DNA from: Candidatus Dactylopiibacterium sp.
GTDB lineage: Bacteria; Pseudomonadota; Gammaproteobacteria; Burkholderiales; Rhodocyclaceae
DNA length: 43,290 nucleotides
Direction of reading: 5' to 3'
Assembly: GCA_031119555.1 (NCBI GenBank)
Contig: JAVHXQ010000030.1
Span: 1-43,290, forward strand
Made by a program: the position numbers and the translations under genes. The notes under the pieces were generated by a model. It was not told the origin of the DNA, made no database searches, and worked only from the letters and a program-made list of their open reading frames with translations. Shown piece by piece: positions 8,295 to 17,097 of this stretch. Position 1 is the stretch's first letter; each line of letters opens with the position of its first letter.

Positions 8295-9260
8295 TCACGC
8301 CGCCGGCCGCGCCGGCGGCGTTTCCTCGAGCGGACGGTCGCGCACCTCGGCCAGCAAGGCATCGAAGCCGCGCTGCGCGGCCGGCATCATCGTGACCTGC
8401 ACTTCCACCTCGTGCGAGGCACCGCCCAGCAGCACGCCACGCACGGGGCTCACGTCGCCGAAATCGCGCCCCCAGCCCAGCACCACGTGCTCCAGATCGG
8501 GCTGCAGGTCGTTGGTCGGATCGAACCCCACCCAGCCCAGCCCCGGGCACCACACCGACACCCACGCATGCGAGGCGTCGGCGCCGATCAGGCGCGGCTT
8601 GCCCGGCGCCGGATGCGTCAGGATGTAGCCGCTCATGTAACGCGCCGACAGCCCCAGCGAGCACAGCGCGCTGAGCATGAGGTGGGCGAAATCCTGGCAC
8701 ACGCCACGGCGGCGACTGAAGGTTTCGGCCACCGGCGTGCTCACGGTGCTGGCCTGCGGATCGAACTCGAACTCCGCGTGGATGCGCCCCATGAGGTGGC
8801 GCGTGGCCGCCAGCAGCGGACGGCGCGGCGTGAAGCTCGCCAGCGCCCACAGGCGCAGCTCTTCGAGCAGCGGCACCTGCGACGACGCCAGCGCGAATTC
8901 CTGCGCGTCGAGCGGCGCGGCGGCCGGAAACTGCGCGAGCGCGGCGGCGACCTCCTCCCACGGCGGGCCGCCCGCCTCGCGCCAGGCCGGCGGACGCGGC
9001 GCCACGCCCACGGTGCTGGCGGCGATGATGCGCAGCATCTCGTGCGGCTGGCGCAGATCGACGCGCGTGCTGAGGTTGCCGAACCAGTCCTTGCGCGAAG
9101 CCAGCGCCGCGGGCTCCGGCGTGATCTCGAGGCGGAAGTGCTCCAGCGTCTGGAACCCCGGCCAGTCGCGCGGCGTCAGGTGCAGCAGGTGCTGCGCCAC
9201 GGTCACGGGCGCGGCGTAGCGGTACAGCGTTTCGTGGATGACGTGGTAGCGCTGGCTCAT
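8295..9260 (-). CDS. Transglutaminase-like cysteine protease-fold protein (COG1305), short form
   Basis: Predicted cytoplasmic papain-fold enzyme of 321 residues; such proteins act as peptidases or amide transferases. The bacterial transglutaminase N-terminal domain is recognisable from YHVIHETLYRY. The catalytic triad can be placed at Cys188 (RRGVCQDFAHL), His231 (ASHAWVSVW) and Asp247 (GFDPTND). No signal peptide is seen. The ATG overlaps the stop of the ATP-grasp/alpha-E fusion by 4 bases (ATGA). Together with the upstream DUF2126 gene it forms a three-gene operon whose product is unknown. Confidence 0.93.
   Translation of the reverse strand: MSQRYHVIHETLYRYAAPVTVAQHLLHLTPRDWPGFQTLEHFRLEITPEPAALASRKDWFGNLSTRVDLRQPHEMLRIIAASTVGVAPRPPAWREAGGPPWEEVAAALAQFPAAAPLDAQEFALASSQVPLLEELRLWALASFTPRRPLLAATRHLMGRIHAEFEFDPQASTVSTPVAETFSRRRGVCQDFAHLMLSALCSLGLSARYMSGYILTHPAPGKPRLIGADASHAWVSVWCPGLGWVGFDPTNDLQPDLEHVVLGWGRDFGDVSPVRGVLLGGASHEVEVQVTMMPAAQRGFDALLAEVRDRPLEETPPARPAA
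8297..8321 (+). terminator. Hairpin terminator of the receptor gene, inside the 3' end of the convergent gene
   Basis: ACGCCGCCGG, loop CCGCG, then CCGGCGGCGT form a 10-bp perfect stem followed by TTCC. It lies 15 bp after the receptor stop and falls within the last codons of the convergent transglutaminase gene. The U-tract is short, so efficiency is uncertain. Confidence 0.5.
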
Positions 9261-11731
9261 GCGATCACCCGCACGCGTTCGTCGGAATGGCTGAAGAAAT
9301 GCAGGCTGATCTGGTCCGACAGGCTCGCCGAGGCTGCGCGCAGCGTGGCCAGCGCTTCGCGCAGCGCGGCCGAGCCGGGGTGGAAGTCGAGCGTGGCGTC
9401 CAGCGCCAGCAGGCGCCGGTGCAACGCATCGATGCCGGTATCGGGCATGCCGCCCAGCGAATCGTTGAGCCGGCCCAGGTAATCGCCAAGCCCGGCGGTC
9501 TGGAAGACGATGCCGCGCGGATTGGCGTCGTCGGCGATCAGCAGGTCGAGCACGGCGATCCATTCCGGGCGCGACATGTAACGCGCGCGGTAGGTCACGA
9601 TGGAGTCCGACACTTCGAGCAGCCACTCGGGGTTGCCGCGCACGCCCATCGTCATCGCGGCGTCGATGGCGCCGGTCTGGAACTGCAGCCGCTCGATGCG
9701 CCGCCCGAGCGAGAGGAAGCGCCAGCCATGGTCGCGCGTCATGCCGTCGAGCGCGAACCCGGCCAGCGTCATGAACCCGCCGACGAGTTCGTCGAGCAGC
9801 GCGAGGGATTCGTAGATGCCCACGCGGCCGTGGGACTTCTCGCCGACGCGGCGCGTGAGCGCATTGAGCGTGCGCCAGTTGTCCGACGACAAGCGCTCGC
9901 GCAGCTGGAAGCCGGTGCGCGACAGATGCATCACGTGCGAGGCGAGGCCGCCGGCATGGTCGATGTCGCAGGTCGCCTGCACGAGCAGGCGCACGGCCTC
10001 GCGCTCGGGGCATTCCTCGGGCAGCACGCCCATGGCATGGCCGAGCTGGGCGAGCGCATGCCACTCGATGCCGTTGTCGGCGGCGTCGGAGGCGCGGTCC
10101 AGCGCCACGCGCAGATAGCGCGCGAGGTTGTCGCAGCGCTCGGCGTAACGGCCGAACCAGAACAGGTTCTCGACCACGCGGCTCGACAGGCCCGGCCCGC
10201 TGCGCACGAGGTCGGCCGCCTCGACCGGGCGGTGCAGCAGGCTGATCGGCGGGCTCGCGGTCTCGCCACACACCCAGACGTCCTTGCTGCCCCCGCCGCG
10301 CTGGTTGGAAAGGATGCGCACGTCATGCTCGCTGGCGGTGCGCGCGAGTCCGCCCGGCATGACCATGTAGTCGCCCCCCGGCGTGGCGATGGCGAACACG
10401 CGCAGGCCCACCGGGCGCGAGATCAGGCGGCGGCCGTGGCCGCGGTCGAGCATGGGCGCGCGCGAGATGGCGACGAGTTCCTGCGCGTAGTAGTCGCGCG
10501 GATTGGCACGCACGCGGGCGGCGAGGCGCGCGCGGCCATCCTCGTCGAGATCCTCGCCGAAGATCGGCTCGAAGCGCCGCCCCTGCGGATGCGGCACCGC
10601 GCTCTTGAAGACGAGGCGGTCGGCCTGTTCCAGCGCCTGCTCCATGACCGGCGCCTCGCCGCACCACCAGGTGGCCACGCCCGGCATCGCGAGCGGTTCG
10701 CCCAGCAGGTGCTCGCACAGGCCCGGCAGGAATCCCGCCAGCGCGCCGGTCTCGATCACGCTGGCGCCGATGCCGTTGGCCAGCAGCACGTTGCCGGCGC
10801 GGATCACGTCCATGAGGCCCGGCACGCCCAGCGCGGAATCGGCGCGCAGTTCGAGCGGATCGCAGAAGTCGTCGTCCATGCGCCGCAGGATCGCGTGCAC
10901 GCGGCGCAGGCCCGACAGCGTCTTGTGCCAGAGGTAGCCGTCGCGCACCGTGAGGTCCTGCCCCTCGACGAGCGGAAAGCCCAGGTAGCGCGCCAGGTAG
11001 GCGTGCTCGAAGTAGGTCTCGTTGTAGGGGCCGGGTGTGAGCAGCACCGAATTGACGCGCTCGTCGGGCGCGTGCGGGGCGAAGGCGGCGATGGAGTCGC
11101 GCAGCGTGGCGAAGTAGTTGGCCAGCCGCTGCACGCGCAGCTCGCGGAACAGGTCGGGAAACAGGCGCGAGGTGATGATGCGGTTCTCGAGCGCGTAGCC
11201 CATGCCCGAGGGCGACTGCGTGCGGTCGTTGATGACCCACCACTGTCCGTCGGGCGAGCGCGCGAGGTCCACCGCGAGCACGTGCAGGTGCGTGCCACCG
11301 GCCGGCACGATGCCGTGCGCGGCGCGCTGGAAGCCGGCGTGTCCGAGCACCAGCGCGGGCGGCAGGCGCCCCTCGGCGAACAGCGTCTGCGGCCCGTAGA
11401 GATCGGCGAGCACGCGGTTGAAGAGGCGCGCGCGCTGCGCGACCGCCGTCTCGATGCCGCGCCACGCCTCGGGCGAGAGGATCAGCGGCAGCGGGTCCAT
11501 CGCCCACGGCCGGGCCGAGCCTTCGTCGTCGCCATAGACGTTGTAGGTCACGCCGTTGTCGCGCACGAGGCGGTCGGCGTCGGTGAACAGGTCGCGCAGC
11601 TGCGGCACCGTGAGGTCGGCGAGCTGCTGGTAGAGCGCATCGTAGGTGGCGCGCGGCGTGCCGGGCGCGGAGAACATCTCGTCGAAGCGCGCGGGGTCGG
11701 GCGGGTACTCGGCCAGAAGGTGTCTGGGCAT
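9257..11731 (-). CDS. Fusion of circularly permuted ATP-grasp and alpha-E domains (DUF404-DUF407-DUF403)
   Basis: Single 824-residue chain combining the two functions that are separate at 3267-5665. The ATP-grasp part (about 1-490) carries FDEMF (16-20), VYGDDE (65-70), VINDRTQSPSG (166-176), LTPGPYNETYFEHAYLA (231-247), RRMDDDFCDPL (283-293) and NQRGGGSKDVWV (476-487). The alpha-E part (about 514-824) begins with LFWFGRYAERCDNLARYLRV. Where the stand-alone protein has the glycine loop HGAGGYGM, this one has KSAVPHPQGRRFEP (376-389), so nucleotide handling may differ. It is the middle gene of the operon, 110 bp after the DUF2126 gene. Confidence 0.93.
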   Translation of the reverse strand: MPRHLLAEYPPDPARFDEMFSAPGTPRATYDALYQQLADLTVPQLRDLFTDADRLVRDNGVTYNVYGDDEGSARPWAMDPLPLILSPEAWRGIETAVAQRARLFNRVLADLYGPQTLFAEGRLPPALVLGHAGFQRAAHGIVPAGGTHLHVLAVDLARSPDGQWWVINDRTQSPSGMGYALENRIITSRLFPDLFRELRVQRLANYFATLRDSIAAFAPHAPDERVNSVLLTPGPYNETYFEHAYLARYLGFPLVEGQDLTVRDGYLWHKTLSGLRRVHAILRRMDDDFCDPLELRADSALGVPGLMDVIRAGNVLLANGIGASVIETGALAGFLPGLCEHLLGEPLAMPGVATWWCGEAPVMEQALEQADRLVFKSAVPHPQGRRFEPIFGEDLDEDGRARLAARVRANPRDYYAQELVAISRAPMLDRGHGRRLISRPVGLRVFAIATPGGDYMVMPGGLARTASEHDVRILSNQRGGGSKDVWVCGETASPPISLLHRPVEAADLVRSGPGLSSRVVENLFWFGRYAERCDNLARYLRVALDRASDAADNGIEWHALAQLGHAMGVLPEECPEREAVRLLVQATCDIDHAGGLASHVMHLSRTGFQLRERLSSDNWRTLNALTRRVGEKSHGRVGIYESLALLDELVGGFMTLAGFALDGMTRDHGWRFLSLGRRIERLQFQTGAIDAAMTMGVRGNPEWLLEVSDSIVTYRARYMSRPEWIAVLDLLIADDANPRGIVFQTAGLGDYLGRLNDSLGGMPDTGIDALHRRLLALDATLDFHPGSAALREALATLRAASASLSDQISLHFFSHSDERVRVIA

Positions 11732-11841
11732 GGCTGAAACGGGTCAGGAGTCGGAGGAAGGCGCGCGCACGGACCAGGCCGCGCGGGCACCACGGCGCCG
11801 ATTATTCACGATTGCACGCAGGCTGCCCACGCCCGTTCGCC

Positions 11842-14800
11842 CTAGCGCCGCAAGTCGAGCGTGAAGGGGAAATCGGGGTTGGGCTCCGCCGCCTCCGCCA
11901 CGATAGGCCCCGGTGTGTGGCCGGTGCGGAAGAAGCGCGCCAGGCGCCGCGCCTCGGCCTCGTAGGCATTCACCGGGAAGCTCGCGTAGTTGCGCCCGCC
12001 CGGATGGGCGACGTGGTAGCGGCAGCCCCCCAGCGAGCGCTGCGACCACGTATCGACGAGATCGAACACCAGCGGGGCATGCACGCCCAGGGTGGGATGC
12101 AGGCAGGCCGGCGGCTGCCACGCACGGTAACGCACGCCGCCCACGAACTCGCCGACGCGCCCGGTCGGCTGCAGCGGCACGGGGCGGCCGTTGCAACTGA
12201 GCACGTGGCGATCCTCGATCAGCCCGCGCACCTTCACCTGCAGACGCTCGACCGAGGAATCCACGTAGCGCACCGTGCCGCCGGCCATGCCCTCCTCGCC
12301 CAGCACGTGCCAAGGTTCCAGCGCGCCGCGCAGCTCCACGTCCACGTTGCGGATCGCGAAATCCCCGAGCTTGGGAAAGCGGAACTCGAAATGCGGCGCG
12401 AACCACTCGGGCTCGAAGGCATAGCCGAAAGCCTGCAGCGACTCGATGACGTCGCGGAAATCGTCGTCCACGAAGTGCGGCAGCATGAAGCGGTCATGCA
12501 GCTCCGTTCCCCAGCGCTTGAGACGCGGCGGCGCATACGGCTGCTGCCAGAAGCGGGCGAGCAGCGCGCGCATCAGGAGCTGCTGCGCCAGGCTCATCTG
12601 CGCGTGCGGGGGCATCTCGAAGCCGCGCATCTCGAGCAGGCCCAGGCGCCCCGTCGCGGAGTCGGGCGAGAACAGCTTGTCGATGCAGAACTCCGCGCGG
12701 TGGGTGTTGCCCGTCACGTCGATGAGCAGGTTGCGCAGCACGCGGTCGATGAGCCAGGGCGGGCAAGGCGCGCCGCGTCCGGCCTGGCGGCGCAGCTCGG
12801 CCAGCGCCAGCTCGATCTCGTAGACCGAGTCGTTGCGCGCCTCGTCGATGCGCGGCGCCTGGCTCGTGGGGCCGATGAAGAGGCCCGAGAAAAGGTAGGA
12901 CAGCGACGGATGGTTGTGCCACCACGCGATCAGGCTCGCGAGCAGATCGGGCCGCCGCAGGAAGGGCGAGTCGGCCGGCGTGGCGCCACCGAGCACGAAG
13001 TGATTGCCACCGCCGGTGCCGGTGTGGCGCCCATCCAGCATGAACTTCTCGCTCGACAGCCGCGTCTCGTGGGCGGCCTGATAAAGATGGGTCGTCTGTT
13101 CGACGAGCTCGGGCCAGCTCGCGGCCGGCTGCACGTTCACCTCGATCACGCCGGGGTCCGGCGTCACGCGCAGCATGGCCAGCCGCGCATCGCGCGGCGG
13201 TTCGTAGCCCTCGAGCACCACCGGCAGGGCCTGCGCCTCGGCGGTGGCTTCAACGGCGGCCAGGATCTCGAGGTAATCCTCCAGCGCGCGCGTGGGCGGC
13301 ATGAAGATATGCAGGCGCCCCTCGCGCACTTCGGCGCACATCGCGGTACGCGTGACCCCGGCGGCGGAGGCGAAGGGCTGCGGCCGCGCCGCTTCGCCCG
13401 CGGGCGCGTGGCCGGGCATGCCGCCGACGCGCTCGTGACGCATCATTTCCTGGTGTCGCAGCGCCGCGTAGTGCGGCAGCGGCGGCACCGCGCGCGCCGG
13501 GTCGGCCGGATGCAGCCAAGGAAAGTCGCTCGTCGCCACCCACGGCAGGCTGTCGAGCGGCAGCCGGTAGCCCAGCGCGGAGTCGCCGGGCACCAGGTAG
13601 CAGCGCTCCTCGCGCAGGAACCACGGGCCGCTCTGCCAGCGCTTGCCGGCGGCATCCCGCGCCACGGGCAGCACCCAGCCGGCGGTGCGCGCGAGCCCCT
13701 GCGAGAAAACACGGCGCAGGCGCTCGCGCTCGAGCGGGTCTTCCAGACGCGCATCGAACGGATCGACGTTGTCGGGCAGGCGGCGCTCGCGCCACAGGTA
13801 GTAGAAGGCATCCTCGAACGCCGGAAAGGCATGGCGCGGCGCAAGCCCCAGGCGCTGCGCCACGGCGCGCAGGAAGTCGCCCGCCTGCGCGTCGTCCACG
13901 CCGTAGGAGCGGGTCTCGTCGGCGAACAGCTCCGGATTGCGCCAGAGCGCCTCGCCATCGCGCCGCCAGTAGAGGTTCAGCGACCAGCGCGGCAACTGCT
14001 CGCCGGGATACCACTTGCCCTGGCCGAAGTGCTGCAGCCCCTCGGGGGCGTACTTCGCGCGCAGGCGGGCGAGCAGTTCGGCGGAGCGCCGGCGCTTGTC
14101 CGCGCCCAGCGCGTCGGTGTTCCACTGCGGATCGTCGCGGTCGTCGATGGCCACGAAGGTGGGTTCGCCGCCCTGCGTGAGGCGCACGTCGTGCGCCGCG
14201 AGATCGCGGTCGACGCGCGCCCCGAGGCGGTCCAGCGCGGCCCATTGCGCGTCGGTGTAGGGCCGCGTGACGCGCGGCGTCTCACGGATGCGCTCGATGC
14301 GCATGTGGTGCTCGAAGCTGACCTCGCAGGCTTCCAGCCCGCCCTCCACGGGCGCCGCCGAGGTCGGCTCGGGCGAGCACGCCAGCGGCACGTGGCCCTC
14401 GCCCGCGAGCAGGCCGGAGGTGGGGTCCAGCCCGATCCAGCCCGCGCCGGGCAGATACACCTCGCACCACGCATGCAGGTCGGTGAAGTCCACTTCGGTG
14501 CCCGAAGGACCGTCGAGCGACTTCACGTCGGCCTTCAACTGGATCAGGTAGCCCGACACGAATCGCGCCGCGAGGCCCAGGTGGCGCAGCACCTGCACCA
14601 GCAGCCAGGCCGAGTCGCGGCAGGAGCCGGAGGCCAGCGCGAGCGTCTCCTCGGGCGGCTGCACGCCGGGCTCGAGCCGCACGAGGTAGCGGATCTCCTG
14701 CTGCAGGCGCTGGTTGAGCGCGACGAGGAAATCCACGGTGGCGGTCTTCGCGCGCGGCACCGAGGCGAGCAGCGCATCCACGCGCGGCGTGCGCGGCAGG

Positions 14801-15159
14801 CAGGCCAGGTAGGGCGCGAGCTCGGTCTTCAGCGCATCGGCATACTGGAACGGGTAGTGCGTGGCCTCGGGCTCGAGAAAGAAATCGAAGGGATTGAGGA
14901 CCGCCATCTCGACGACCAGGTCCACCTCCACGCGCAGCTCGCGGGCAGGCTCGGGAAAGACCACCCGCGCGAGGTAGTTCGACTGCGGGTCCTGCTGCCA
15001 GTTGATGAAGTGCGGCTGCGGCGCGACGTTCAGCGAATAGCCCAGCACGCGCGTGCGCGCATGCGGCGCGGGGCGCAGGCGGATGATCTGGGGGCCGAGG
15101 GCGACGGGTCTGTCATAGCGGTAATGGGTGACGTGGTTCAGCGCGACATGGATGGACAT
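11842..15159 (-). CDS. Large transglutaminase fused to a putative amidoligase domain (DUF2126)
   Basis: Protein of 1105 residues, usual length for this family. An N-terminal transglutaminase module ([18 protein letters not shown]) has a triad at Cys180 ([10 protein letters not shown]), His229 (DLHAWCEVY) and Asp245 (GLDPTSG). The remaining 800 residues are DUF2126, described in family annotations as a likely amidoligase related to the glutamine-synthetase fold. Conserved-looking segments there include [20 protein letters not shown] and [10 protein letters not shown]. The start MSIHV is preferred because the 21 codons upstream are unlike the family. It heads the operon with the ATP-grasp/alpha-E fusion and a second transglutaminase. 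A role in building or trimming an isopeptide-linked peptide is inference. Confidence 0.92.
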   Translation of the reverse strand: MSIHVALNHVTHYRYDRPVALGPQIIRLRPAPHARTRVLGYSLNVAPQPHFINWQQDPQSNYLARVVFPEPARELRVEVDLVVEMAVLNPFDFFLEPEATHYPFQYADALKTELAPYLACLPRTPRVDALLASVPRAKTATVDFLVALNQRLQQEIRYLVRLEPGVQPPEETLALASGSCRDSAWLLVQVLRHLGLAARFVSGYLIQLKADVKSLDGPSGTEVDFTDLHAWCEVYLPGAGWIGLDPTSGLLAGEGHVPLACSPEPTSAAPVEGGLEACEVSFEHHMRIERIRETPRVTRPYTDAQWAALDRLGARVDRDLAAHDVRLTQGGEPTFVAIDDRDDPQWNTDALGADKRRRSAELLARLRAKYAPEGLQHFGQGKWYPGEQLPRWSLNLYWRRDGEALWRNPELFADETRSYGVDDAQAGDFLRAVAQRLGLAPRHAFPAFEDAFYYLWRERRLPDNVDPFDARLEDPLERERLRRVFSQGLARTAGWVLPVARDAAGKRWQSGPWFLREERCYLVPGDSALGYRLPLDSLPWVATSDFPWLHPADPARAVPPLPHYAALRHQEMMRHERVGGMPGHAPAGEAARPQPFASAAGVTRTAMCAEVREGRLHIFMPPTRALEDYLEILAAVEATAEAQALPVVLEGYEPPRDARLAMLRVTPDPGVIEVNVQPAASWPELVEQTTHLYQAAHETRLSSEKFMLDGRHTGTGGGNHFVLGGATPADSPFLRRPDLLASLIAWWHNHPSLSYLFSGLFIGPTSQAPRIDEARNDSVYEIELALAELRRQAGRGAPCPPWLIDRVLRNLLIDVTGNTHRAEFCIDKLFSPDSATGRLGLLEMRGFEMPPHAQMSLAQQLLMRALLARFWQQPYAPPRLKRWGTELHDRFMLPHFVDDDFRDVIESLQAFGYAFEPEWFAPHFEFRFPKLGDFAIRNVDVELRGALEPWHVLGEEGMAGGTVRYVDSSVERLQVKVRGLIEDRHVLSCNGRPVPLQPTGRVGEFVGGVRYRAWQPPACLHPTLGVHAPLVFDLVDTWSQRSLGGCRYHVAHPGGRNYASFPVNAYEAEARRLARFFRTGHTPGPIVAEAAEPNPDFPFTLDLRR

Positions 15160-15350
15160 GTGAGGCACTCGCGGATCTGTTGGGCTGCAGGAAAGGCACG
15201 GACGGACAAACAGGCTTAGCAATTTGCGTGCGATGCACGCGCAGGCAAGCGCGATCTGCCCGCAAGAACGCCTCTTCGCGCGGGGCCGGCAAAGCGTCGC
15301 CGCGCGCGCCGCGGTGGCGCCTCCATGCGCCAGGGGGCGCCCCGGGGGCG

Positions 15351-15356
15351 TATAAT
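15351..15356 (+). promoter_or_regulatory. -10 element of the folD operon
   Basis: A perfect TATAAT sits 30 bp before the folD ATG, in a 226-bp gap shared with the divergent DUF2126 gene. The position 17 bp upstream reads CGCCAG, a poor -35, so an activator or alternative contacts may be needed. Predicted transcription begins about 15363, giving a short leader. No other convincing element is seen in the gap. Confidence 0.7.
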
Positions 15357-15385
15357 CCGCAGCTTTTCAAAAACTTAGCCTGAAC

Positions 15386-16252
15386 ATGACTGCTCGCAAC
15401 ATCGATGGCAACGCGCTGGCCGCCCAGGTGCGCGAAGAACTTGCCCGCCGCGCCGCCGAACTGACCGCCGCCGGCGTCCAGCCCTGCCTGGCCGTGATCC
15501 TGGTCGGCGAGGATCCCGCGTCGGCCGTCTATGTGCGCAACAAGGTGGCCGCCTGCGAGAAGGCCGGCTTCCGCTCGCTCAGGTTCGCCTTCCCCGCCGA
15601 CGTGGCGCCGGAAGTCGTGTTCGGCAAGCTCGCCGAACTCAACGCCGACGCCAGCGTGCACGGCATCCTCGTGCAGCTGCCGCTGCCGCCGCAGTTCGAC
15701 GCGGACCAGGTGCTCGAGGCCATCTCGCCCGAGAAGGACGTCGACGGCTTCCATGCCGAGAACTTCGGCCTGCTGCTGCAGGGGCGCAAGAGCTTCTATC
15801 CGTGCACGCCGTGGGGCGTGATGAAGATGCTGGATTCCGAGAACGTGCCGATCAAGGGCGCCGAGGCCGTGGTCATCGGCCGCTCCAACATCGTGGGCAA
15901 GCCCATGGCGGTGATGCTGCTCGCGCGCGGCGCGACGGTGACCGTCTGCCACTCGCAGACGAAGGATCTGGCGTTCCACACCCGGCGCGCCGACATCGTG
16001 GTCGCGGCCGTGGGGCGCGCGAATTTCCTGACCGGCGACATGATCAAGCCCGGCGCGGTGGTGATCGACGTGGGCATCAACCGCGGTGCCGACGGCAAGC
16101 TCTGCGGCGACGTGGATTTCGCCTCCGCACGCGAGGTCGCCTCGCTCATCACGCCGGTGCCCGGCGGCGTGGGGCCGATGACGATCACCATGCTGCTCGC
16201 CAATACCGTCGAATCCGCCCAGCGTGCCCTCGACGCACGCCGGTCCGTCTGA
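15386..16252 (+). CDS. folD: Bifunctional methylenetetrahydrofolate dehydrogenase/cyclohydrolase FolD
   Basis: Interconverts 5,10-methylene-THF and 10-formyl-THF, the one-carbon donor for purine and initiator fMet-tRNA synthesis. It is 288 residues, normal length. The catalytic Tyr49 and Lys53 lie in SAVYVRNK; further signatures are [23 protein letters not shown], the NADP-binding [12 protein letters not shown] and the C-terminal [11 protein letters not shown]. It is the first gene of an operon with purE and purK, which makes sense because formyl-THF feeds purine biosynthesis. The ATG lacks a strong Shine-Dalgarno sequence, but the short leader and family alignment support it. Confidence 0.97.
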   Translation: MTARNIDGNALAAQVREELARRAAELTAAGVQPCLAVILVGEDPASAVYVRNKVAACEKAGFRSLRFAFPADVAPEVVFGKLAELNADASVHGILVQLPLPPQFDADQVLEAISPEKDVDGFHAENFGLLLQGRKSFYPCTPWGVMKMLDSENVPIKGAEAVVIGRSNIVGKPMAVMLLARGATVTVCHSQTKDLAFHTRRADIVVAAVGRANFLTGDMIKPGAVVIDVGINRGADGKLCGDVDFASAREVASLITPVPGGVGPMTITMLLANTVESAQRALDARRSV

Positions 16253-16264
16253 AGGAGTCCCGCC

Positions 16265-16756
16265 ATGTCCGACCCGCAACCCGTCATCGGCATCGTCATG
16301 GGCTCCAGTTCCGACTGGCCCACGATGCAGGCCGCCGCGAAGATCCTGGCCGATTTCGGCGTTCCCTACGAAGCGCGCGTGGTGTCGGCCCACCGCACGC
16401 CCGACCTGATGTTCGCCTACGCCGAGGGCGCGCGCGAGCGGGGTCTCAAGGCCATCATCGCGGGAGCCGGCGGGGCCGCCCACCTGCCCGGCATGCTGGC
16501 CGCCAAGACGCCCGTGCCGGTGCTCGGCGTGCCCGTGCAGAGCAAGGCGCTCTCGGGCGTCGATTCGCTGCACTCGATCGTGCAGATGCCCAAGGGCATC
16601 CCGGTGGCCACCTTCGCCATCGGCGAGGCCGGCGCCGCCAATGCCGCGCTCTTCGCGATCGCCCAGCTCGCCACCGGCGACAGCCGCCTCGCGCTCATGC
16701 TCGACGCCTTCCGCGCGCGCCAGACGCAGGCCGTGCTCGACATGACGCTCGAATGA
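16265..16756 (+). CDS. purE: N5-carboxyaminoimidazole ribonucleotide mutase PurE
   Basis: Moves the carboxyl group from N5 to C4 of CAIR in de novo purine synthesis, acting on the PurK product. It has 163 residues. Class I PurE motifs are all there: [13 protein letters not shown] (9-21), SAHRTPD (41-47) with catalytic His43, and [17 protein letters not shown] lies 7 bases before the ATG and 12 bp separate it from folD. The purE stop overlaps the start of an SMR transporter gene, so purE and purK are not adjacent here as they are in many bacteria. Confidence 0.97.
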   Translation: MSDPQPVIGIVMGSSSDWPTMQAAAKILADFGVPYEARVVSAHRTPDLMFAYAEGARERGLKAIIAGAGGAAHLPGMLAAKTPVPVLGVPVQSKALSGVDSLHSIVQMPKGIPVATFAIGEAGAANAALFAIAQLATGDSRLALMLDAFRARQTQAVLDMTLE

Positions 16757-17097
16757 ACGCCGCGCCGCACACCTGGTGGCTGCTGGCCGCCGCGATCGTC
16801 TGCGAAGTCATCGCCACCTCGGCGCTGAAGGCCTCCGCCGGCTTCACGCGCTGGCTGCCTTCGCTCGTGGTGGTGGCGGGTTACGGCGTGGCCTTCTACC
16901 TGCTGACCTTCGTGCTGCGCAGCCTGCCGGTGGGCATCGTGTATGCGATCTGGTCGGGCGCGGGCATCGTGCTCGTCAGCCTGATCGGCTGGCTCGTCTT
17001 CAAGCAGAAGCTGGACGCTCCGGCGCTGCTGGGCATCGGCCTGATCGTGGCCGGCGTCGTCGTTCTCAATCTGTTCTCCCGTTCCACGGCTCACTGA
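16753..17097 (+). CDS. Small multidrug resistance exporter, EmrE/Qac type, inserted between purE and purK
   Basis: Four-helix inner-membrane antiporter of 114 residues that exchanges protons for hydrophobic cations. The essential membrane Glu is Glu18 in [15 protein letters not shown], corresponding to Glu14 of Emr[14 protein letters not shown] contains the conserved Trp, and the end NLFSRSTAH closely matches EmrE. These features favour the Qac subfamily over guanidinium exporters. Its ATG overlaps the purE stop (ATGA) and its stop overlaps the purK start (TGATG), so it is translated as part of the purine operon. Whether it exports a pathway-related compound is unknown. Confidence 0.92.
   Translation: MNAAPHTWWLLAAAIVCEVIATSALKASAGFTRWLPSLVVVAGYGVAFYLLTFVLRSLPVGIVYAIWSGAGIVLVSLIGWLVFKQKLDAPALLGIGLIVAGVVVLNLFSRSTAH

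Noticed and set aside
9287-15219. Plus-strand open frames of 816 and 1135 codons opposite the ATP-grasp fusion and DUF2126 genes
   Set aside because: Antisense shadows caused by high GC third positions; no ribosome binding sites or recognisable motifs.
15231-15250. Short dyad GCGTGC/GCACGC between the DUF2126 and folD genes
   Set aside because: Six-base GC-rich stem of a kind expected often by chance at this composition; no supporting context.
16700-16760. Guanidine riboswitch controlling the SMR exporter
   Set aside because: The gene overlaps purE and has no leader, and its sequence is of the EmrE/Qac rather than guanidinium-exporter type.
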